Positions 1 through 11,135 of a DNA stretch of 64,000 nt are shown here, one piece after another. The position numbers and the translations under genes are program-made. The notes beneath the pieces are model-generated. The model did not search any database. It worked only from the letters and a program-made list of their open reading frames with translations, and was not told the origin of the DNA. Origin of the DNA: Rhyzopertha dominica. Lineage: Eukaryota > Arthropoda > Insecta > Coleoptera > Bostrichidae. The first letter of the stretch is position 1. Every line of letters begins with the position of its first letter. Location: positions 40,108,942 to 40,172,941 of the forward strand of contig QCXZ01000001.1 of the NCBI GenBank assembly GCA_025024175.1, written 5' to 3'.

Positions 1-1517
1 TGGAACCAAGAGCAGTGTTTGTGCACTGTTTCGCACACAGCCTAAACCTTGTTGTGCAAGATGCAATGAGAACAACGCCACAAGTGCGGGATTTTTTAAG
101 TAATATTAGGGAGTTGATTACTTTTATAAGAAAATCTCCTAAACGATTGACTTGCTTTGAGAAGCTTCAGAAAGACACAATAGCAAATGAATTTAATACC
201 CCAGTACGTCCAGAATCATTAAAACCGTTCTGCCCAACAAGGTGGTGTGTTCGTATTAAGAGTCTCAAATCCTTAATGGAGAACTATGAAGTATTGCTTT
301 CTTTTCTTCAAGAACTGAGTGACAACTCAAAAGATGAAGTTGGAGCGAAAGCATCTGGACATCTGAAGAAGCTCCTTCAATTTGAGACGTTGTTTCTATT
401 AAAATCTCTAATACATATATTAGAAAAAGTAGAAGTACTAAATAAAGCTTTACAAGGTTTTCAACTGGACTTTAAGAAAGCTGAAAGTAGCATAAACGAT
501 ATAGTGACAAATTTGAAAGATATGAGAGACGATAGTAAGTTTAAAATCTTGTGGAATGAAATTATTCCACAAGCAAACCATCTTGACGTAGAGAAGCCCC
601 TACTTCCACGACTAAGACGAATGCCCAGAAGGTATGACGAAGGAAGTAATCCACACTTGTTCGAATGTGAAGAATCCTTTTTCAGAAAAGTATATTTTGA
701 AATTTTAGACATGTGTATCAATGGAATCAACGCTAGATTTAACACAAAAACAAAATTACATTTGAGCAAGGTAGAAACATTTACCTTGGGCGAAAATAAT
801 GATGTATTAGAATTTTACGGTGATGATTTTAACCCAGAACGTCTTATTCTGCATAGAAATATGTTTCTTGACATTGCAAAACAAAAAAACTTCAATGTTA
901 ATAGCCTGAACGATATTTTCTCTGTAGCTTCATCTGATGAATGTTCAAACTTTTCGGAATTGTTGCCCGAATTTTACAAATTTCTAAGGATGATACATAC
1001 AATCCCTATAACGTCTTGTACTTGTGAACGATCATTCTCGAAATTGCGTCGACTTAAAACATATCTAAGGTCGACGATGTCCCAAAAGCGCCTGAATAAC
1101 GTTGCAATACTTCATGCCTACAAAGAAAGAATGTTTAAGTTGAACATAAACCATATTGCTGATGAATTTATGAATCGCACTGCAGTTCGAAAAAATACAT
1201 TTTCGTTAGAAAATTCGAATAAATAATGAGTAATGACTTTTTCTTTTCATTTTATTTTAAGAACAAGTACTCTTGAATTGACTTTCATTAAGTTCTTATT
1301 TTGCTTTATTTTTATATTACATGCATACGTAATTTAGTTTTTCTGTGTTTGCTGTTTAATTATTTATTTACGTTGTTAATAAAAATAAGCGTATATTTTG
1401 TGTTTTATTAACATTGTTGTAATTTTTAGTTTAGTTTATATACAAAATGCAATACAGAATACAATATACAAAAATTATTTTGGCACCCATAGGAAAATCT
1501 AAAACCCGCCGCCCCTG
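1..1517 (+). mobile_element. hAT DNA transposon, right-hand part, cut by the window edge
   Basis: The element contains the C-terminal transposase reading frame and ends at 1517 in a GC-rich terminus. Read inward on the minus strand, this terminus starts CAGGGGCGGCGGG, the CAG-N-GGCG pattern typical of hAT terminal inverted repeats. hAT insertion makes 8-bp target duplications, so the next 8 bases (GTTGGTGC, 1518-1525) are the expected duplication. The matching left end lies outside the window, so this is an inference. About 290 bases of non-coding sequence separate the stop codon from the terminus. Confidence 0.75.
3..1226 (+). CDS. hAT-family transposase (ZMYM1-like), C-terminal part
   Basis: This is an open frame of just over 400 codons that also runs back to the window edge, so the true start is upstream. 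Near the beginning, VHCFAHSLNLVV is the conserved block of ZMYM1-like, domesticated-type hAT transposases (DUF4371/RNase-H-like core region). Near the end, a TSCTCERSFSKLRRLKTYLR stretch followed by RLNNVAILH is the hAT C-terminal dimerisation region, here about 60 residues before the stop. Proteins of this family cut and paste the element in the nucleus. There is no stop or frameshift in the visible part, unlike every other large transposon gene in this window, so this copy may be young. A domesticated host gene is possible, but the hAT-type terminus about 290 bases downstream argues for a transposon. Confidence 0.85.
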   Translation, partial: EPRAVFVHCFAHSLNLVVQDAMRTTPQVRDFLSNIRELITFIRKSPKRLTCFEKLQKDTIANEFNTPVRPESLKPFCPTRWCVRIKSLKSLMENYEVLLSFLQELSDNSKDEVGAKASGHLKKLLQFETLFLLKSLIHILEKVEVLNKALQGFQLDFKKAESSINDIVTNLKDMRDDSKFKILWNEIIPQANHLDVEKPLLPRLRRMPRRYDEGSNPHLFECEESFFRKVYFEILDMCINGINARFNTKTKLHLSKVETFTLGENNDVLEFYGDDFNPERLILHRNMFLDIAKQKNFNVNSLNDIFSVASSDECSNFSELLPEFYKFLRMIHTIPITSCTCERSFSKLRRLKTYLRSTMSQKRLNNVAILHAYKERMFKLNINHIADEFMNRTAVRKNTFSLENSNK

Positions 1518-3270
1518 GTTGGTGCAACATATAAACAAACTGGACTATCATGACAGTCACTTTGCAATTTACACTGATGTTACGGTTATCGACTGGGTAT
1601 TTTGTGATATGTATACGTTTCCGCAGAATCAACGAATTAGTCAGAAGTAACAACGTGCTATTTTCGTCAGCGTAATAAGCGACCAATACGTCAAATGGGC
1701 CTCAAATTACACGAAGTAATTTGCACAAAGAGCGCTACGTTCGCGTTAGAAATAGATAACCCTTGCTTGCTTGACCCGTTTTTTAATGAACGCCCGTTAG
1801 TTTATTATTATTGCTGATAGATGATACTGTCATCTAGATTTCCGCTTGCATTAGACCTAAACTGCGCTGAGGAGCTATAATAATAGCGAAACAGATCCGT
1901 CTACACTTGGCTGCGGTACAGACAGCATACCACGGACATGCATTTTAACATAAAAGCAATATTTTTTGGAAGGAGATACTGCAGCGAATTTCCATGATAA
2001 TTGCCTAATAATCGCATCAGTTTTTATTTGACTGCCTATTATTAGAACTTTATTACGGATAGCTACACTAAAGATACCGAGGAAACAATTCGGAAGCTTT
2101 CTTGTTTTTTTCCGGCGAATTCAATTCTTACGAATTGCAATAGGTGATGTCACATATTAAATGTAAGATTTCCTTAATGAATTAGGCTTAATGTGACAAA
2201 ATTTCCTGCTTACTGTGTAAACTTTAGGTTAGTTTTCATTTCAGGTAATAAAACTACAAATACCAGCCACTGGCTATATCCTCATAAGTGTATAGTATAA
2301 TAAGAACATGTATCTTAATATAATAATTAAGAAGCTTATGTACTACCACACATTTATTTGTTTGTCTGCTCTACAAGACATTAAGTGCCACATGTGAAAA
2401 AAACTTGAGCACCCTAACTTTTTCGTATTGTAACTGATCAGAGCACATTAAATCTTATATTAAGTATTCTTATGCTGTATCTTCCTATCGCATGATTAGT
2501 ATATCGGTTTCACTTTGAATACGATGACAAAAAGGAGCAAAAAATGCAAAAGTAGTATCCTTGTAAGTTGCTGCAATCTATCTATAGCAAGTGAAACTTC
2601 TAGCAATCCTCTTTCTAAAGAGGGACATTTTTTTAGCATGACAGATTGCAAAGATCGTTATGCTTAAGTGAAGTTATCCGTATATAACTATATGTATATA
2701 GGGTAGCTGTTTCAGTCGCTAACAGTAAGAACATTAGACCCTTCCTCTTGCTACCTTTAATTATAATTATTTTTGCAATTAGCAAAAAAAACTACGTATT
2801 CAGTAGGTACTACTAATTGATATTAGGTTTAATGATATTTACTTAAAATCTATATAAAATATGGCTGATAGCAGATTTCTAAAAACTTAATTTTGAAAAG
2901 GGATCGCAGTACCAATACTCCATAATCGTTAAAAACTGATTTATATAGTGTTTTAGATTATTGAATACTACAATATCATAAAATTCTTTTCAAAGATGGC
3001 CGAAATGCACACTTATTTTGATATTTTTTTTAATAGACCGCCCAATTTTTTTGTTATATTTACCTATTGCTTATGAAATTCTTGTGCCACGTTATGCACA
3101 TGCATTAGGTTTAAAATGTACAAACACAGAGTTATTCCACATTTTGTAAAAAAAATATAACGTTTTCAATACCTTTCAGAATACAAAAGACGAGGCTCGA
3201 GCAATAGGTAACTACCGCATGACCTTCCCTGACACCTCACATTTTTTTGTTTTAAATCTTGCAAGTATTA
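1518..3270. other. AT-rich stretch, no recognisable feature
   Basis: Only short stop-rich frames are present. I see no paired termini, no long tandem repeat and no protein motif that I recognise. Confidence 0.6.
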
Positions 3271-4104
3271 CTTCCACATCCAACGGATGGAAAGTATTGT
3301 ACCGCGAAAAAAATTTTCAAAATCTTTTACTTGCTCATTCGCTTTAAAATGGTCGAAAACGCAAAAAAAACAATTTGAGAAAAAACACATTTCTTGTCTG
3401 TGTGTCTGTGGTTTTGTTTGTGGACACGATAACTTTCGAAAGACTTAATATATGAACTTGAAATTTGGCAAACGTATAAATCTCAACTACCTAAAGCGAC
3501 GTATTGTTTGTGGGGTAAGTAGGGTATCGAGAAGGAGGCCAAATTAGGGGGTAATTACCCTATTTGTAAATTTTTATTTTTTTTCGTTTTAGTATGTGAT
3601 TAGTAGTATAACTGCGAGTATTATCCGTTCTTATAAATTTTCGGTGCAGCAAACTGTTTAGAAGATATTAGCAAAAAAAGCGTCACTTAAAGAAAACTGT
3701 TTTTCCTAAATATCCCCAAATATATTAAATATATTTAAAAAATTAAAATACCACCATATAGGAAATAAAATTTCTCACAAAAAGTGTCTTAGAAAATTTA
3801 TCCAAAATTTTGACATTTTCGAAATATTTCCAAAAAACCTATCTTGGACCTTGCTTGTAACATTTTTTTAAAATTTTGGTATTGTATAGAAAATCAAATT
3901 TCTGGTCAGAAAGCACTCTTGTAGTTTTATTGCTAAGTTAATAATTTTCCAGTTATTTTAAAAATTTATATATTTTTGCTAGTATCACGAAGACTGTTTG
4001 TCTTAGAAAAATGTGTAGAGAAAAAAATGCTCAAAACCTGATTACTAATCGTATAGTATAAGAAATAAAAATGTAAATGTCATTTTGACAATTGGATGTG
4101 GAAG
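3271..4104 (+). mobile_element. 834-bp non-autonomous element with TA target duplications
   Basis: The ends are perfect 13-bp inverted repeats: CTTCCACATCCAA at 3271-3283 and its complement at 4092-4104. Both are flanked by TA (3269-3270 and 4105-4106), the duplication expected of Tc1/mariner-like and related elements. The interior has no coding frame. The right half is found again in inverted orientation at 55,363-55,775, which shows that the unit is dispersed. The superfamily is inferred from the TA duplication only. Confidence 0.72.
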
Positions 4105-6892
4105 TATTGGTTTAATTTGCAGCGGTTTTTTTGTAGCTATTAAGAAATTCATAATCACAATACAATCTGTATGGGGTTAACAATCTGCATGGGGTTATAA
4201 ACCTGTATAGAGATTATTTTGTACTTTCTAGTTCAATTTAAAACGGAGTAAATAAAATAATTAATAATGTTTAGCTTATGACATAACTCAACACTTAGAA
4301 ATATTTTTTTGTTGTATAGTACGATAACTATACTATACTATAAAACTTATAGAACTAAAATTTTTTTCTATATATTATTTTACGCTCGCAGAAAAAAAAC
4401 AGCGCCTATTACTTCAAGGCTCACATTTCGCCTTTATAGAGATCTTTCTCGGAACAGTCACCATACAGTTTGCTGCATCGAAATGAAGTAATCTGGAAAG
4501 GGACGGGCATTCGGGGTTAGACCGTGAAAGCCAGATGGAAAATGCGAACAGACTAATTTATTTGGTCCCTAATTTTACAGAAACGACATCAGATACATCC
4601 TTGCATTGCATTTGGGCTGGCTATTCATTCTCAAGCCCAACAAGAGTTTTGCTTATATTCGTAGACGCTTTCACGGAACACAACAGGAGTTTTTGCCATT
4701 ACGGATTTCCTGCTTATACTCTTGAGCAATATAAAGAACCAAGAACGAAATGAGTTTGCCTCTATTTATTTTTTGCTTGTAATCCAGCCATCTGTCTATA
4801 TCCTAGTTAGTTGCGAATTTAATATAACGTATGCTGACAATGTACACTAAATTTTAATAATAAATAATGGATTACTCGACACATTACGTATTTCGGTACT
4901 AAACAACAATACAATTACACTCTTTGAAAGGACAAGCTAAGTTGGAGCCTAATTTTTATCAGCATAATGTGAATTACCAGTACTTACTAGATTCTATGTA
5001 GTTTAGAAGTAGGAGTTTTGCGGAAAGACGTAAATCCATCGGGTTATTTTTATAGCTTTTTTAGGCACCTAATAAAAACTAATTGATTACAAATCCCGTA
5101 TTTTTAAAAAGCGCTTAGTTTTAGAAACTATAACAAATAAGTCGAATATAGGAATACGGATTATACGCTTTAAATTACATCTGATACAACAAAAAATTAA
5201 TGTTGTTGTGCTGTTCACAGATTTTTAAACGACATATCTCCATTACCATTATAAGAGAGAATCACACGACTAACTTAATTTGGCATCAGTATACAATGTT
5301 GTGAAATACTTTTCTCTTTGAATATAGAACTGACAGGAAGGAGGGTTGCGCATCTTTACACACATGTAAAGGGGGATGGAAAAGGCTATGTTGAAGCTCC
5401 ATTATTTCGGTTGCTCATAGCTGCTATTTTCATCAGCTTAAACGTCAGTTATATATTTAAAGGCTCGAACAATAACAACAAATAAATAAAAATTCAGAAG
5501 TAGCCTTTTATAGATAAATTTATCAAGCAATTTTAAGGTTATGAACCAACTAATCGCGTGAACCTAGCTCTTTTCCCTAAAACACCGTGTAATGTAGCCA
5601 TCTAGATAATTAAATTCGTTTTTCACTGCTGAACTTTAATTGTATGAAACATACTACTCTATGCCACTGCCAAAGCGGTAACAGTAGCGGGCCATATGCA
5701 ACTTCCATTTTGGTCTCACGAATCGAATCATATCCTCCTTTCGGTCAGTTATATATTCAAAGACTTTTTGTTCGTAGCATGTTAATAGGCTTAAGGTTGA
5801 CGGGTGACAGTTGACACTATCAACACTTCGTTTTTCAATGTCGGAGCTTGTATTTGAAACTTCTCATATTCGCGATTCCAGCTAAGCAACACTCACCCTG
5901 GTGTTGTTTTTGACAACTATTCTAAGTGAGCCAGTGAGCGTACATACCTTGTCAGCACGCTCGTGTATATTTGGTCGTGTTTACCAGCTTTTGGAACTGT
6001 TTGTGCTATGTAATACCTTATTTTTCATGAAATTATAGGTAGTTTCTTGGATCTTACGAATACAATGGCATTCCCTACAAAAAAGATCGTAAAAAGAGCT
6101 AGTTAAAAATATTTTGCTCTTGATATTGCAGGAGTAATTGTGCGTTGTAATAGGAACTATTTAAAATAACGCATTGAAAAACGGCAAGGCGGACGTAATG
6201 TGTTTGCATTTCTCTTCAAATCCTGCCTTTCAATTGCGTGTTACCTGTGAAATAACTGTATGTTGTGTTGTCTGTGACTGAGGATGTGCTGATAATGCCA
6301 ACGTCTGCAAGAATAACAACACAAACACTGTCACTTTAGTAAACATCATTAAATGTAAATAAACACTCCATTGCCTACTTTAAAACCTCTAAATCCCGGT
6401 AAAGCATCCAAAGAATCAAACACACGTTTCATATTTAAATACATTGCAATTCCGTTTCAAATCTAGCAAAAAAGTGCGCGTGTGTACCGCATCGTCAACT
6501 TTATATAACAGCGGCCATTCACTATAGCCACTCACTAAGGATTACCTGATTGGTCGCGGGAAACTAAATAATTTGGAGTGCAAATATGTAAAACATACAA
6601 TGTACTTTTTGTTTGTAGCTATAGGTGCCTAATAAATACTATGAGATATTTCATGTATTACCTATTGTATATATTGCACGTGTATTGTGACATATCCAAT
6701 GGGCCTGTTGTCCGCTTTTTTATTGCAGAATATGAATCTACATTAAAAAAGTAGACCCGTGTTTGTTTTTAATTTTCCGCAAAGCGCTTAGTTAATGCTT
6801 AAAAAAGATTGTTTATGTTTAAAGTTTGAATCTCTGACGTCACCGTTCTCTAGCGCGCTTAGTGCGGTGTAACTGTGTGATGTTGCCACGCC
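4105..6892. other. AT-rich stretch, no recognisable gene
   Basis: All frames are short and none carries a motif I know. The last 8 bases (6885-6892) are the left target duplication of the following hAT element. A loose ~20-bp direct repeat (CAGTTATATATT core) occurs near 5447 and 5747. Confidence 0.55.
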
Positions 6893-8229
6893 CAGGAGCG
6901 CCAGCTTTTAGAAAACCTCGTGGGTGCTCATGCTAACATAATGGTGAAAATCGTATCTATGAATCCGTCCAATAGAGCTCAATAGGTACACATGCAATAT
7001 GACAGAAATATGTATGATATAAACAGAAAGATACATAAGAGGCAAAAAATAAGTACAAAAATGCTAGATTTGTTCTAGTGCCTTTGTTGGTACCAGCATT
7101 ATTAAGTTATCAACAAATTTTTTTATGAAAGAAAATGTGTTCAATTCACTACAGAACGAGAGGTAGAATGTGGAGTACTTTTTTTTTGAAACCAAAGATA
7201 TACGAAAAAATTATAAAATAATACTGTATTGGTAATGGAAACCAACCTTATCGGGGAGGTATATAAACTACGTCTCAAATCATTCGACGCAAGTTAAAAT
7301 AAACTTTGTAAATCAGATGAAACATAGAATTATTAAAATAACATATGCACAATTTATTGAGAAAAATTAAAAAATTTAGAATATTACTAATACACAATTC
7401 ATACCCGAGAGCGTTGATAAATAAAATCTTGTATTCTACTACTGATTTATCAACACTTCATGTAACGCGAACACAGCTAACGGTAGTATGCAGGGTGACG
7501 CGGGGCAGAGGGTAAATCATGATCCTATGGTTGACAAAAATCTACAAACAGTAGATCATAGAATGTATGTATCTCTGCTAAACATTACTGGATTGACAAC
7601 AAAATTAATCAGAACGTTTAAAAAATGAAAACATAAAAATGACAATTGAGAGCAAAAAGCATGGTTCAATCCTACTCGCAACACTAAAATCAAAAATACC
7701 TGCAAAATATCATGCAAATGTTCTATAATATATGTTTGGAATGTGAGGATTGTGAAGGCAAGTACACATAGGACAGGTATCACAATGGATGGTTAATAGA
7801 TTGGCCGTCTACAAAAGTGATATAACTAAACAAAGGGATAGATGCTCACTTACTGAACACATGGACATCATATTAAGTATTAAGGATAAAGAAAGCAATG
7901 CAAACAAGAGATTAATACTTGAAATGGTTCACATAAATCAAAATTCCAATATAATAAATAATAAAATCAGATATTAAAAAACTGAGCAACACGTATTTGC
8001 TTTCACAAGAAATTCTAAAACAAGGCTGGATGAGCTTGAGTGATCTGACAGCACTGTAGACGTTCTAATTTGATAAATTTGACAAAGAATTCGTTTTTAT
8101 ATCTGTGATAAGTCAGTTTGAATTTATGGTACATGTGTTGAAGCCTATTTGGTCGTGGGTGCTCCGCACCCACAATTTACTTCTCGTGGGTGCTGGAGCA
8201 CCCGAGCACCCATGGAGTCGGCGCCCCTG
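6893..8229 (+). mobile_element. Non-autonomous hAT element, 1337 bp, perfect 8-bp target duplication
   Basis: The left end reads CAGGAGCGCC and the right end, on the minus strand, reads CAGGGGCGCC. Both fit the hAT terminal pattern. The 8 bases on each side are identical, GCCACGCC (6885-6892 and 8230-8237), which is strong support for a real insertion. GTGGGTGCTC occurs just inside both ends. Near the right end there are two subterminal hairpins: 8155-8173, with arms GTGGGTGC/GCACCCAC, and another just after it with arms GGGTGCT/AGCACCC. No transposase frame is present, so movement would need an enzyme in trans. A Penelope-like fragment lies inside. Confidence 0.87.
7737..7977 (+). pseudogene. 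Penelope-like element GIY-YIG endonuclease fragment
   Basis: Read across one frameshift near 7765, the sequence gives a Cys-x2-Cys pair, then a Y-IGQ block, then NRL..YKSDI, then an E-H pair. It ends with KRLILEMVHI followed by an N-rich tail and a stop at 7975-7977. This order (Cys pair, YxGx, R...H/YKSD, EH, KRxxLExxHI) is what I expect from the C-terminal GIY-YIG nuclease of Penelope-like retroelements. The reverse transcriptase part is absent. The open section from about 7789 is intact, and upstream parts are broken by stops. The assignment rests on motif reading only, so a profile search is needed to be sure. Confidence 0.5.
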
Positions 8230-11135
8230 GCCACGCCATTTTCTGATCCTGGCATTCCTGTCGGCCAAGATGAGGTTTCTGAAACCGAAGTCGCAGCAGC
8301 GTTGCCATTTTATTCCAAACTCGCAACCGTAATTATGAATTATAAAAACCTACACGCGAATGGTTGTGTTCAACGCGATTCGGTGTTAGTCGTTTTCACT
8401 ATAAATATTAAAACGTAAAATATATTAAATTAAAATATTATTAAATTAAATAAAAATATTAACTTATAGCGGATAAATCGCAAACAGAATTCATTTTATG
8501 GCAGCCGCAGGATAAGTCCATATTTCACGTGATATTAAAACTGGAACAACTATTTATTAAATAGGTAAACTCGTTTAACCTGAGTTACAGCTTGTATAGC
8601 TGCCATTACATCATTTTATTTAAGTCCCAACCTTTAAATAGCAAAATCGCCTAGTTTGCGTAAAATCGAACGATCTGGCCACACGAGTTTTCATTCATGC
8701 AAAAATTCGTCAATCATGTCTATTTTTGGTAAATTGTCCGAAGATCCCTTTACATAATTTTGCTACATAATTTCACAGTCTATGTTTGAACTACAACGTC
8801 CCAAGTAAATAAAAACAAAACTTTAACGCGTCCTCCGTTCTCAAACCAAAACGTGAACAAATGTACAAAGGCATAGAACCACAGAACATATGCGTATTTA
8901 ACAGCGACAAAGGTGTCGAGCATGCAACAGGGCATCCGGCGCATCGGTGCAATAACGGAGTGCGTCTCCAGGAACGGTGACGTGGTACTGTCAAGGGCAA
9001 CAACCCCATTGTTAGTGTCAATTTTGACTTTACACTGACTGATGACGTAACTTTTTTCCTGAAAGGAACTACAGGCAGTGTATTTGCAAACATATGTAAT
9101 ATGCTTTATTGTAACTATCAGGTGTCCTATATAAATTCAAACATTTGAATTGTTACTTTCTATTTCACGTGAGTATAGTGTTCTAGGTTTGCCTATAGGT
9201 TTTCCTCTTAAGAAAGTGGTTCTGGTAACAAGAATCTTTTATCCGCTGAAACTAAGGTACCAATATGATAAATTATAAATAATCCTGAATTTTCAATTGT
9301 AAATTTATTGTTACTTTAATCACCTTAAGCTTCATAGATGATAATAATACTTTCTTGTGAATTTATTTCAGTTAAATATTTTACTTTCTTATAGTGGTTG
9401 AAATGCGAAAATGTCCTCATTTACATCAATAGCTACTGTGCTAAGTACTGCCTTAATTTTTTAAGTAACTATCTTATTGACAATAGTAAATTTGTTATAT
9501 AGTTTTATTGTCATTACTGCGGATCCACATGTTTTTTAAAGTCTGTGTTTAAGATAATCAATATTACACCTTAGGCGCTACGTTTTGGGCTGAGCGTATA
9601 CAACGTGACATAGAATATACAGGTAGTATTCCCAATTCTTCAAAATAAATACAGGAGTAAGTTCGTATTTCAAAAGTTAAAGTCCTAACTATTTTTGTTT
9701 CTGACATATTCAATAAATCACTTACGCCACTTCTTACAACCTCCCAACATATGTACGGAATGAACTCGGACATAATAATATAAAAAAACAGTTTTTTATA
9801 TTTATCGTGTATGTAGTAGAAACGATTATTAATAAATATTATTTTATCCTTCTACATATGAGACTTTGCGTAATTGCGACGTCCTTACATGACAATATAG
9901 TCAAACTGAACAGCACATCGATATGCAGCGTTAATGCGACTACTAAAGCCACTAACTCTGATACGTGTGTCATTATGATATCCGGAATCCGATATCCACA
10001 CTCACATGAACGATACCTATAACATAATCTGACGCGTGCAACTCCAACGTAATCCTCGCTGCACTGCCGCTGGAACAAGTGTCCTGTTACTGGACAGATA
10101 AAGACTGCATATTCTAGCACGCGAAGTAGACTATGAATTTAGAACACCGTGTTGCAGGTAGACCTTAATGGAAACCGACATACATATTTATGACTTAAAA
10201 TCTACTTCCGGCGGTAGCATTCGCTTAGCATGCTGCTGTCAAAGGATATGGCTGGCATCATCCTTTTAGTGGCGCAGACGGAATATTATAATTATGGGCT
10301 GACCGTATATTTAGATCTATGTTAACAAAATATGCCTGCGTTCGGACACCCTAGGGTGAATTTTAACTACACTTCGGAGCTGTTATGCCCTTATAAACAT
10401 AAAAAGGGATGCTGTAGGATGTAGCTTTTATAACAAATTATCTAGATGTGAAGCTAGAGGTTTGGTTACTTTCTGTAAATATTTGTTGCCATATTTGAGC
10501 AAGGTCTGGCACAATTTTCTGAAACTATGTTATTAAAATGATTATTGGTTTTATTTTAATCCACTGGTCTTAATATAAGCAATCTGATCTTTTCAGCTCC
10601 TTACTAGAATAAGCACTGTTTTTCGATACAAGATTGTCGCATAAAACCAGTCCATCTGTGTTGAGTTGAAAGTCCAAACTGAGCGTAAAACAATCGCATA
10701 CATTACCATATTTAGATAATCTTTTAATTTTTTTATTTAAATTCCTACGGAAGTCCGTACTATGTAAAACATGTTTAAGCTTAGTATTTACAAATATATT
10801 TTAAGTTTAATAGTTCTGTTCATATATACGTGAACCTTGTATAACAGTTATCTAGTATTTACCTCTGTGACGCCACAATTAAAATTACAAAACAAACACG
10901 TAGAATTAATTTTTTTAAAAAAGAAACAATTATCTACAAATTAAAATAGCACGACAATCTCACTTCGGGGTGCTGCTTAACTCGAGTGGAGGTGGGTCGT
11001 TAGGGTTTGTTATTATTTGTAGGGCGCCACGTGTTTAAACCTCCTTTTGCCGAGTTGTCGTCCAAGATTCCTACTTCACAAACACGAATTACTAAGGAAG
11101 CAACCTTTCACAATAAGAAAAAAGTCAAAACGTTT
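8230..11135. other. AT-rich stretch before the satellite, no recognisable gene
   Basis: The stretch begins with the right target duplication of the hAT element (8230-8237). The longest frames (about 90-100 codons near 8.8-9.1 kb and 9.8-10.1 kb, minus strand) have no motif I recognise and look like chance. The satellite starts abruptly at 11,136. Confidence 0.55.

Noticed and set aside
8105..8418. Overlapping plus-strand frames near the right end of the 6.9-kb hAT element
   Set aside because: They cover the GC-rich hAT terminus and its hairpins, which lowers stop frequency. No motif was seen.
8791..9093. 100-codon minus-strand frame
   Set aside because: Low-complexity Leu/Pro/Arg composition and no recognisable family. 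Treated as chance.
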